In this document: one piece after another, positions 44,253 through 55,100 of the stretch
Position numbering within the stretch: position 1 is the first letter of the stretch
How the letters are laid out: each line of letters starts with the position of its first letter
Assembly: GCA_037127255.1 (NCBI GenBank)
Contig: JBANSL010000009.1
Coordinates: 38,104,975 to 38,168,974, forward strand
Length of the DNA: 64,000 bases
Reading direction: 5' to 3'
DNA from: Persicaria tinctoria
Taxonomy: Eukaryota; Streptophyta; Magnoliopsida; Caryophyllales; Polygonaceae
Translations under genes and position numbers: made by a program
Notes under the pieces: generated by a model
What the model saw: the letters and a program-made list of their open reading frames with translations, nothing else
Databases searched by the model: none
What the model was told of the DNA's origin: nothing

Positions 44253-46374
44253 TTACTCCTTGGCAAGGTCGATTCCGGCCTTCTTAGCAACAGCAGCTAA
44301 ACCATTCTTCTCAATGGTCTTCAGGGCTTTGGTTGACAGGCGAAGCTTGACATATCGTTTGCCCTCTTCCCACCATACCCTCTTGTACTGCAGGTTCACG
44401 AACTGCAGCTTCTTTGACTTCTTGTTGGAGAAAGAGACATTATTCGCCCTGTTTGATTTCTTCCCTGTGAAGGGGCATATCCTTCCTGTCCATAAGAATC
44501 AAATTTACACATCAATTAGAGTACCAAAATGCATAATTAGGATTCAGGAACAATATCATTATAATCTGATTTGTCAGACAACATTCAACTCAGCAGATCC
44601 TCAGAGACACTGATCTGAATCAATACAAAAAACACCTAAAGCTTGAATAATGTATAAAGTAAGCTTAACCGAAAGATCCTCTCGAAATAGAAATAGAAAT
44701 AGAAACCGAGTAGTGATGAGGCAAGGGGATTCATACAAATTTTCAAATTGGCCAAACTGTCACATGAAGACTTACAAAAGCAATACCGGCCCTGACTAAT
44801 CTAAATCAATACAAAAAGCACATGGAGCTTGAATAATGTATAAAGTCAGCTTAACTGAATGATCCTCTTGAAATAGAAATGAGTGGGATACTCGAGCAAG
44901 GGGATGGCCTAAGGCATCTGCCTTTTACACTAGTCACTAAGAAAAAGAAAGGCAAGGTGCACACTAGGGCCATTAATCCCTCCCTTCCATCTCTAAGCCA
45001 TCTTGCCCATCTCTTTGGTGGTGTCGTGTCTTCTCGTTTGGAGAAATGCCCCTTTCTCCTGCTTTCTTTCCTTTGGAATTTATTTTTATCACTTCTTTTT
45101 GCTTTATTTCTTATATCATCTTTTGATCTTTTTGTTCCCTTTCCTGCCTTTTTTGGGGTTTCTTCTTTGTACAACTATTTCATTTTCATTCTCATTCTTC
45201 TAATTCTTGCCTACTTAAGCCCATCAAACTCAGAGAGATGAAACTAACAAATATATTCTCAACGACAATAAAACACAGTTTGGCCTAAATGGGAAATTTG
45301 CAGGCACGTTGTATTCCCTGTTAGACTATGAATCAAAAAGCTCACTGCCATATGCACGCATGATAAAGAAACCCATTCATAAAGAAAGTATACTTCCATA
45401 TGTATGTTTTATAAGATATACACAGAAAACATGTTTCAGTTGTCTGTATTTAACAGAGACTCCCTGGCTATCTCCAGGGACTGATATGTAACTAACATGA
45501 GGCTGTAATGGTGTGAAGACACAATTTGAAAACTCTATAAGCACTTGCGATGCTACTGTTTACAGACTACAAACATGATGATTGTACAAACTGTAATGGT
45601 TGTCCATCATAAGATGAATTAAACCTTGGGCAGCACTCCTGATGCTAATTTGCATAACCAAATGAATACGAACTCAATTTTCAAAGGCAATCCAATCCTA
45701 GAATGGAAATCTGGATCTCATCTAAGTTAGTCTATCAAACTACCATTAATACTCAATATGAGGCCTAAATGCTTCACATAAAACCTACATATAACCTGTT
45801 AATGCTTCACATAAAACCTACATATAACCTGTTAATGCTCGTGTAAACGCAAGCTTCTTAAGCAAGATTAATCAACCACGTCCAAAACAAATTGGACACT
45901 CCAAAATCCAAAATGAACATTAACCAACCAAATCCTAAACAAAATCCACAAGTACGGGAACGAAAATCTAACAGACAATTACGGCAACTAGCAGCGAAAT
46001 CCACACTATAAATTCCTTCAACGCACAGAACAAATTCCAATTGCAAACAATCATGAACTATCAACTGAAAGAGCAACGTAACCGGAATTCAGCAGACGGA
46101 AATCAAGCAAGGCCTTAAATTGGAAGGAAGGAGAGAGTATATTACGAGCGACAATGGGAACGAGAGAAGGCGTGGAGGTCGGAGCAGAAATTGGCTTCGG
46201 AAATGGGACTTGGTGGGATAACTTGATGCCACACAACTGGGAAGTGACGAACCCTAGCTCCGACGAAAGCGTGTTTGCCTTGAGCGGCAGCGCGGCAGAG
46301 ACTGGCGTCTTGCGGAAGCACAGAGAAGTTGAGCAGCTGATGAAGTTAAGGCCGGTGGCCGCCGATGCCGCCAT
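44253..46374 (-). CDS. RPL28: Chloroplast ribosomal protein bL28c
   Basis: Two exons: 46374-46146 (donor GTAATA) and 44485-44253 (acceptor ...GGACAG, stop TAA at 44253-44255), joined in phase to 153 codons. The first about 75 residues ([11 protein letters not shown]...) are Ser/Ala/Pro-rich and low in acids, a plastid transit peptide. The mature part [20 protein letters not shown]...[20 protein letters not shown] is a full L28 domain ending [10 protein letters not shown]. The protein is part of the large subunit of plastid ribosomes. The intron is 1660 bp and the sequence is clean, so the gene looks functional. In Arabidopsis the counterpart, from memory, is At2g33450. Confidence 0.95.
44610..44880. 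repeat. Two about 80-bp direct repeats in the L28 intron
   Basis: AGCTTGAATAATGTATAAAG and its flanks occur at about 44615-44700 and again at about 44803-44880, about 190 bp apart, with several mismatches. Confidence 0.7.
45768..45833. repeat. 33-bp tandem duplication in the L28 intron
   Basis: Two perfect 33-bp copies at 45768-45800 and 45801-45833, starting AATGCTTCACATAAAACC. Confidence 0.9.
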
Positions 46375-46614
46375 TGTTGGATTAGGAGGAGTTGCAAAAC
46401 TCCCCTTTTTCTTTTTGCGGGAACGGATAACGAGTTTATCCCCCCCTCTCTCTCTGCCTCTGCTTCTTATTTAGCCAATTCTTGAGGATATGACTCTATC
46501 GCCTATATGAGACGAGTTAGTCAGCCTAGACTCCATTAAAAAAAAAAAAAAAAAAAAAGAGGCTCGACTCGAAGTGATTCGTTTTACCAAACTAGTTAAA
46601 TATGAACCGATGAT

Positions 46615-47367
46615 TAGGGGTGTTATATGAACACGAGTAGCTCGAATTTGACTAGTACTCGCTTGATAAAAATTCGACTCTAGCACGTTTATTTTCTAAA
46701 CGAGCCGAATATGAATACATTTATAAGTTCGATCCAAAGCTCAGCTTGTTCGAATTAAACTCGAATAAATCGAATTTTATGAAATTTCTAAAATTTACAT
46801 TAAATTATTGTATAATGAGCAAGATCTCGTTTGGTTGGACTCCCAAAAACCCAGGAAGTAGAACTTCTCAGAAAGTATGAGAAGTTTATGTGTTTGGTTT
46901 GTATTTTTAAAATTAAAAAACACATGAATTCAACTTCCTAGGATGGGAAGTTGAATTCCCCAAAATAGAGGAAGTTCACCTACCTAGTCTCCCCTAGGTA
47001 AGTTCAACTTCCACCATTTTGTATTTAGAAATTTCAAATTCCCCTTTTAATCCTCTAAAATAAAATAAAAAATCAACCAAACATATTTTCACAATTCCCA
47101 TCAATTGGACTTCCCGGTAATTTAATTCCCATGAAGTAACTTGCCGGGAATTTCAATTCTCACATTGAACCAAATGAACCCCAAGTAGAAAGGTCTGAAG
47201 CTCGAAAAAAGCTCAGCTCGAGTTCGCTCATTTCCTAAACGAGTCGATTATGAACACATCTTTAAGCTCGAGTCAAAATTTAGGCTCGGCTCGAGCTCGT
47301 TCATATTCTAAATGAACTGAATATGAGCATGCAATACTCGGCTCGTTCGACTCGAATAACAGCCCTA
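46615..47367. mobile_element. hAT-type MITE with 8-bp target duplication
   Basis: Ends TAGGGGTGTTAT and (reversed) TAGGGCTGTTAT, with CCGATGAT on both sides (46607-46614, 47368-47375). The interior is full of GCTCGA and CGAGCT words. It lies between the two host genes, about 240 bp upstream of the L28 start. Confidence 0.88.
46826..47182. mobile_element. Nested element inside the hAT MITE
   Basis: Starts CTCGTTTGGTTGGACTCCC and ends ...TTGAACCAAATGAACCCC, giving an imperfect terminal inverted repeat around GTTTGGTT. Family uncertain (PIF/Harbinger-like ends). No target duplication seen. Confidence 0.45.
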
Positions 47368-47375
47368 CCGATGAT

Positions 47376-47949
47376 GTTAAAATTGGTATTATGGAGAATT
47401 GGATCGTAGAATCAAATAGTAAGATCATTTTTAAAAATTGTTAATATATTTTATATTTTAAAAATATTATGTTAGATAAAAAAAAATACTCGTAAAGTTG
47501 TTCAGTTTGAAAAATAAAATAAATATTATATAATATAGACTAACTAAATATATTTAAAATTTTGTATAATTGACCTTTTGTCTGAATCGGTAAATATATA
47601 GACGAGGGAGTTAATTGACCTTTTGTGCGATCATTGGAATCGTACGTAGGATCAGGCTCGATCTAGATTATTTTTTAATCGTAAGATCCTGCTTTCAATA
47701 AAATTCTACATAAGGTAGACAAATAGGATATATATATATATATATATATGAGATGAACATTCCATTGTAAAAATACTTAAGCAAGTAAATTTGATTTAAG
47801 AAAATGTGTACAATGACAACCATTTGGTCCTTACCAAGAAAAAAAAATGAAAAACCATTTGATGGAATATTTGGTACTTCGGAATCAAATAGTCTACAAA
47901 AAAATTATCAAACAAAAGATCCTCAATTGGAACATACCTAAGAGTGATG
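47376..47949. other. Intergenic, TA microsatellite
   Basis: AT-rich with an uninterrupted (TA)n run near 47730-47748. No gene. Confidence 0.6.
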
Positions 47950-47967
47950 TGGAAGGGACGTGTCAAA

Positions 47968-48181
47968 ACCCGCATGGGCTTAGCTCAAATGGTCACAGGG
48001 GTGGCATTTGGAGCAAGAGACCAAGGATCGAGTCTCACCAACGGCAGTGTGGTCTTGTGCGCGCAGGGAGCACTGGTCCAGACCCTTGTTACCGGTTGAG
48101 TTACCATTATTTACCTCCTCTCACAATTCTAGTCGGGCCGGGGGGTGAGAGGCACGGGGCGATTTCACCTTCTTTTTTTTT
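47968..48181 (+). mobile_element. tRNA-derived SINE with T-tail
   Basis: A-box TAGCTCAAATGG at 47981, B-box-like GGATCGAGTCTC at 48025, and a run of ten T at 48172-48181, as in Au-type plant SINEs. Imperfect about 18-bp flanking repeats (TGGA...TGTCAAA) at 47950-47967 and 48181-48199. Confidence 0.72.
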
Positions 48182-48209
48182 GGAGCAAGGCATGTCAAAT
48201 ATTAACTAC

Positions 48210-48480
48210 TTAAACAACTCAAATTTCAAGCTTAATTTTGATGGGTCGTTCATGGACAACTAGTTTTGTAATCCGTGATCATAAAGCAAATTGGGTCTCA
48301 AATCTCAATGTAGGGTGCTAGTATCCCGTCCTGCTTAATTATGAGAGCCGAGGCTACAACATTAAGAGGGAGTCCGTAAAGCAACTTAATATCTAAAACA
48401 TCGAAATAGAATATGACAATCTTTGCATTATTAATGCACTTAAGGGTCTCTGAAAATGTCATTAGGAAATCGAAATGCGC
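48210..48480 (+). pseudogene. RNase H-like (RVT_3) fragment
   Basis: Frameshifted pieces in the plus sense: FKLNFDGSFMDN, FVIRDHKANW, then MRAEATTLR and IEIEYDNLCIINALK. These are the D, E and D segments of the plant LINE-type RNase H. The SINE at 47968 sits just upstream and seems to have split it. Confidence 0.6.
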
Positions 48481-49181
48481 TAATGAACCTTGGGTTTTAG
48501 ACCGTTTATATTCACCACGTATTTAGGAAAATTAACAAACAGATTTAGAATTACATGTTATCATAAAAAAAAAAAAGATGGTCTATTCTAACTACTTTCT
48601 ATTTTCAACAAAGAAAAGATTCTACTTAAAATCGAGTAGAATCAAATCGAGATTTTAACAAGTACAGCGGGAGAACCAAAAGGACAAAGCTCAGATCGGA
48701 CTCGAAAAATGATTCACAAAGAATAACAAACGATGATCGGGTCTAGCTCAAAACACGCTGATAAGCTAATTGTAAAATGCAATTTTTTATGGTGCGCGCC
48801 AAACACGCCCCAACTTCCAATTGAGAATGGTATAGATTGTTTTTCTTTTTGCCTCATGAAATGGAAAATTCACATAGCTGGTAATGTATATCCTTTCCTT
48901 CTAGTGTACTGAAACCTGCTGAAACCAGCAGAGCGGCAAATACAAAGCTAAAAACATGCTTCAACAATAGCCATTTAGACATTAAACTCGCGCCTAACTT
49001 AAAACACTTGAAACTTCTACAGACATTCATGAGATCTGCCTGATGCATCAAATTAGAACCATGATAACAGACCGGAGCAATCTTCCATGTACTAATTTGC
49101 GAAAATGGATTGAACCAAGAACCGGTTTCAGGGCATCTCACATGGCCTCAGTATAACCATATATGCATTCGACAAACTGTT
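48481..49181. other. 3' flank of the splicing-factor gene
   Basis: Probably includes the 3' UTR nearest to 49181. No other gene seen. Confidence 0.5.
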
Positions 49182-52100
49182 TCATTTTGGAAATCTTCCG
49201 CTGTAGAGGTGGTGAGGAACGTACTCTATTGACACAGTGCGTCCATCAAAAACACGCCCGTGTAAGCAATGAGCTGCCATACATGAAGCTTCTGCTCTCC
49301 TGAACTCTACAAAGATGCAACCAGGCTCGAAAACATGATCTGCATTTACCTTGTCGTCTGTCTCACTGTGTTCTTTAGCATCCACTTCAGAACTCGGAAC
49401 ATTGGTTGATATGGGAGCCTCTTTTTCCTGCAACTCTCCATTGGTTTTGCCTACATCTCCAGGTATAGGATGTGTGCCTTCCTCAACAGAATCAGGAACC
49501 TCATTCTCACGGAACTCTGATGTAACATCAGGTGCAGTTTCTCGACTGGATTTTTCTCCAAGGGCAACTTTGTTTTCAGCATCATTGCCAACTAAAGTCA
49601 TTGAAGTATGGTTGGTTGCAGCTTCCTCGTCTTCACTTTTGACTGGTTCTGTCATACTGTCAGCTTTTCTGAATTCTTCAACTACAATATCCTCCTGTTC
49701 TTCTTCTTTGGGATTCCTATCACTTTCTGCAATGGAGACACCCGCATCAACATTACAAGGAGATTCCATCGCTGAAGTGGCTCTATCATCATCAGGATCT
49801 GTATCTAATTCTGATTTCGGATTCCGTTCAAGAATTGTCACATCTTTTGACGTCTGAGAGGATGCTATTACATCCATTGCCTCCTGTGTTTCGGGATTAG
49901 CGGCATCAACTGTTTTAACTATATTGACGGATATCACCGAGCCAAACCTGCAACACAGTAATGATACAATAAGCACATCTGAAAATCAACACGTTGGTTG
50001 ATAGTAGTTGGCAAATGAAATAAATACCTGGTACACTCTTGTCGTACATCGTCCAAGATCTCTTCCAACTCTGTTTCAGAGAGCAACTTGATGCTCAATG
50101 GGTCAACCTGGATTAATAAGAACAAGAATGCCATACAGCATATTAGTTGAGCCCATGTAACATGTACCCTAACTTTAGAAGGTAAAGAATAAACATATAA
50201 TGGTGAATGTACTGCATTCTTGATCTTCAAGACTTCTGTAGGCTTCTCAAGTAGGGTTTTGACGTGTTGCGGGATCTCATAAGACGGTAAAGCCTCGTAG
50301 GTTTCCTATCAATGACAAATATCTCTCATTGGATAACATTCTCAAGAAACTATATAAATGCAATACATCTCCATATCTTGAAGGGAAAAAAGAAAGGAAA
50401 AAGTAGAAGGAATACCACAAATGATACATCTGGAGAAGCTTGAGCAACCGTTAGAACTCTTCCTCCTAATTTCATGCCATTCAGAGCAGCGCAAGCCTTT
50501 AGAGTAACAGACTGGTCCACAAACTAACATTAACAAAGATCATCCAGCATTTGAATTAGAACACTGAAGTTAGAAAGTGAGCTGAAACTGAAAGTGTTTG
50601 CATGATAGAGCAGTGAAAAAGGAGCCTGTGGATTGATTGAGCTGCTATGATGAGTTTATGGAAGGTGAACAAAAACAATCCTCGAGGAATCCCATGCACG
50701 ATTGCACAGGATCCAAACAAAGTTACATGATCATTGACTTTTTACTTGTGCAATAATAATTGATACATCAACTCTCTGCCAAAGAAATCTATCCTTGGAG
50801 TTAAACATATATGAACAAGACTTTTGTCATCAGTCTATCAAAACAAGTATTGTATGAGACAATTAATCATCCTAGGTAGACAGATAAATTGAATTGAGGC
50901 CCAAGTCCATTTATCTATAGCAAGTTTTATCTATATATGGTTTTATATTTAGGTGGTTTATTATTTATATCTATAATAGGTTCTAAATAAGATAGGTTTA
51001 TCTATATCTAGGTTTGTCTATAGGGTTATCTATAGAAGGTTCTCTATTATAAATAGAGGGTATAGGGTTGAATTATGGTGTGTGCCTATGTATCCATCAA
51101 AGTAACCCAATAATAAGAAACCCTAGCTAGAGAGAGGTTTATTCTCTGCCGGTTTCTACGCGGTTCTTGCCGGAACACGGAAATCTTTTGTGCCCTGTTG
51201 TTCAATCTCTTTCTCTTTAATGATATTCACTCGCGGAAATTCACAACAAGAAGATTGTCACATCTGTACAAGCAAGAGAAATAATACCTCGAAAAAGGCA
51301 CAAGGTTCCCTGAGATTCTCATTGATCTCAAAATGGAATGCCTTCAAGGCTCCAAATGCACGCACAATCTCCAAAAGCTGAAAAAAAATTCGATGGTTTA
51401 AGTCTCCGAGGAGAATAGAGACAGTTTATGAGGGAAAATAATGTATAAGGCTATTATAATCAGAACAGTCTATATCAAATACCCCCAATAGAAGGGATAA
51501 AGTAAACAAAAGGGAACTGAAGCACAAAGCAATTACCATTTCAGAAGAAAGTGTCTCTGAAATACCGCCAACAAAGATCTGCAGGGATAGTTAATGAAGT
51601 AATAATATTAGGTATTATGACAGAGACACGTCACCAAAAATGAAACCTATCCGATTCTTTCCAAAGAGAAACAGAACTTGACCAATTCATGCAACCAAAA
51701 ATATCATTCTAAGGTCTATAAAGAAAACAGGTAACACTATGTACCACAAAGACTTAGGCCCCCTCCTGCTCTTGAACAGATGAATATATAAATCTCCAAA
51801 TGGAGGAGAAGGTGGCCAGAATGTGCCTTCCTTGCAAAATACAAAAGTGTAAGCCATACAAAGGGTTCACTGAAAAATAACCTCCTGCTCTAATTACACA
51901 GAAAATCCCCAGAAGCTCATTAAGACGGTTTTAGTTTATTAGCAGAATCCATCAAAATAGTCTAGACCCATCAAAACCCCCAAAGCAAGGGAGTAGATAA
52001 CTACATATTAAAATTCCAAAGAGTAACTTTTCAAGACGCTAAATTCCAAAAGGTAATAAGAAGAAAATAGGCTTCCCAATTCTCATATTAAATTGGTCAA

Positions 52101-55100
52101 TGCCCATTATTTAATATATAAAAATGAACAAATCCAGTCATCCTCGTTCAGAGTTTAAAAAAGCTACCAACAAAGCAAACTTAAGGATACAGTTATTCGG
52201 TGCGAATGTGGGACAATAAGAAGTATGCTAAAGCATTGGACAGTGCTACTAATGTTCATACCTTGTGAGGTGAATCCTTCACGATATTACTGAGTGCCTC
52301 AGCTCCAGCCTTGGATCTCTCCGGAAAATCATTCTGCATGAAAATAGCAACTTTCTGAAAACCTGCTGCATGCGGTAACCAAAATGTACCTCAGAAATTG
52401 CAAAACCAAAAGGAGAAAGCACATTTAACCAAAGAAGGGAGAACCACATATGAAAGAATGAAGAAAGACAGCATTAAGGCAAGCGCGCGCACACACACAA
52501 AAAAAAGGCATGTCAAAATATAAAGCAACATGAGCAACTTCATAGAATATGCCCCATACAAGGATCAATGATGAAAAACCCATTTCCACCATTTTCTCTC
52601 ATGCTAGGCTTACTAGCTACTTATGACTCTGAAGTCAAACTATCACACTATATATTTAAGCACCCAGGAACTTTATATTGTAAAACAACCTGACTGAGAG
52701 ACAAGAGTAACAAAGTGAGACAAATACAGCACAAAAACAGAGCACTTTTAAGTTTAGAGACCCCAAGGCACTAATTTTATACAAATAGTAAGGGTACTCG
52801 CAAGCAATAAAAATTGAACAAATAGTGCACTTTGACAGGACAGGGAAGATACTATTTTATCTATGCATCTATGCTTCTTTTCTCGCTCTTAATTTCCTTA
52901 ATGTTCTACCTGCTACGCTTTTGTTCATTTGTTTTGTTATTTTTGGGTCTATGGAAACACTCTCTCGACTAGTTCGGAGAAAGAGTGCATACATCCTGAC
53001 CCCCAGTCCCCGTTTAATCGTGGGATATACTGGGTCGTTGTCTTACATCCTCAAGCACAAATGATGAACTAAAAAGGGAAACTAGGATCCAATAAAAGAG
53101 AAATCCAGCAAAGTAACACTATCAACTTCATTTTAGAAAGCAACTCAAAGTGACGAATAGCGTCATTATTCAAACACCTAAACAGTCCTAAAGTAAATCA
53201 TAACCTGTACATGAAATAGTACTAGAACAACCTATATAACAGAACTGGGTTTATAGTCAGGAATTTGCCAGCCAACATCACATCTTATAGCCTCCCTGCA
53301 TCAAATGCCTTGATTTACATTGAGAAGGGCAAATCTTATACAATTATATTTATAAAACAGCACTTAAGCCCGGATCCTAGAAACCAGATAAAAGTGCTAC
53401 AGAGTGCATAGGGATGTCAATGCATTGTTGACATGGAAATTGACAAGGTTCTTAGTCTATCCAGAGAAATAAAGCTTCACATGTTTCAGACTGCACAATT
53501 AAAAAAAAATATGAGACACGCAAAAAGGGAAAGCAATGCTTTTCTATGAAACAAAAACTGAAAGCAAAATTGCTGTTAAGTAACAAGGTAGAAATATAAA
53601 GCATAGAAAGCTTTTCGCATCTTGCACAAAATATAGGCTCTTGAGAGCAATCAAGATGAACATTAGAACACATATCCTCAAAACCACATGATTTATGGAG
53701 GAAGTCAAATCCAATAATCAGCACTGCCTTCTCTAGTTTTAAGCATTTTGATATTAAACAATGTAAGAACTGATAGAGAAATAGACCACCCTCTTCTATG
53801 ACCCACATAAAGAATTGATAGAGAAATACACATCAGTCTTGTCACTACACCTGGAGTCTTCTTAATTAGGAGTCAGCTTCCCCACCACCTTAAAGGAAAT
53901 TGTGAATAACGACACACCCAAGATAAACAGCCTATTTAAAAGATTCCAATAAGGTAGTCAGATCTTTGCCCAGATTAAACAAGCAATGAGCATCGACTTC
54001 CAACAAGATAAATAAAGGAATTGAACACAAAGCAGGTCTCAAGAATGAATTCATCAAGTTCACTTTCCTTTCATACAACAAAAGTTTTAGTGATAGCTTT
54101 TCAGCCAACTTAAATCATTCCAATTTAAATTACATGTAACAGCTAGCTAATTTTCTTCACCAAGAGGCTCAGTTTCGGTGCAAGATCAAGTTATATACAT
54201 CTTACCATCCCGAGACTAGCAGACTTATCCAGGAGCCATTTTTCTCGATTATCAATGATCGCTTTCGCATCCTAATGGACACACGAGTCCCATGTTTCAC
54301 TAGGCACCAAGAGGTGGCAATCGGGCGGGTCGGTCGGGTTTGGGTTCGGTTAGTCAGGTTTCGGGTCATTCGGGTTTCGGGTAATATCTAATAATTTGGT
54401 CAATCGTTGGGTCGGGTTCGGGTTTCGGTTGTATCAGGTTTCGGTTATTCGGGTTTCGGTTGTCTCGGGTTTTCATTATTTCAATATTCATTTTAAAAAA
54501 TTTACTAGATTGTAGCTTAAAGTTCGGGTTATTTCGGGTTTCGGTTATAACGGGTTCGGGTCTTAATGGGTTTCGGGTTAATCGGGTTCGGTTCATTCAG
54601 ATTTCGGGTCCAAAATGAACGGGTTGTGTCGGTGTTCAGAATAATCGGTTTCGAGTCAACCGGGTCGAGTTTTCGGGTTCGGGTCGGGATTTGCCAGCTC
54701 TCCGCATTCAGAAGTTTAAAAAAATTATAGTGACCTTTTACTTTTTACACTTTTTTTATACACAAGGGCAAGGGCATAAGGCAAACATATATATACCATA
54801 CACAGACTACCCTAATTTTCTTTTTAATTTTTTGGCTCCTTAGACGTACTTAGGCTAGTGCAGTTAGGGAAGAGGCAACCTGAGTACCTGACCTGGATCT
54901 GATAAATCAACACTTTTTTTTCATTTGTCCTGATAGTCAATACATTGATCGCACATAGAGATTAGACAATTTTTCAAATGAAGACCAAGATTCTTTTTAG
55001 TTAAACTGCCATTACTTGCATAAAATTTGTTACTTTTAGAAACAATGTAGGTACTCACAATGCAGGGAAGAAATTAAGTTATCTCCTCTGTAAGCATCAT

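Noticed and set aside
44125..45241. Open frames on the plus strand across the L28 gene
   Set aside because: Antisense to the L28 exon or intronic; no family match.
49351..49857. Plus-strand 168-codon open frame
   Set aside because: Antisense shadow of the acidic exon of the splicing-factor gene.
54310..54701. Interstitial telomere repeat
   Set aside because: Words are TCGGGTT/TTTCGGG, not TTTAGGG, and hAT-like inverted ends explain the segment.
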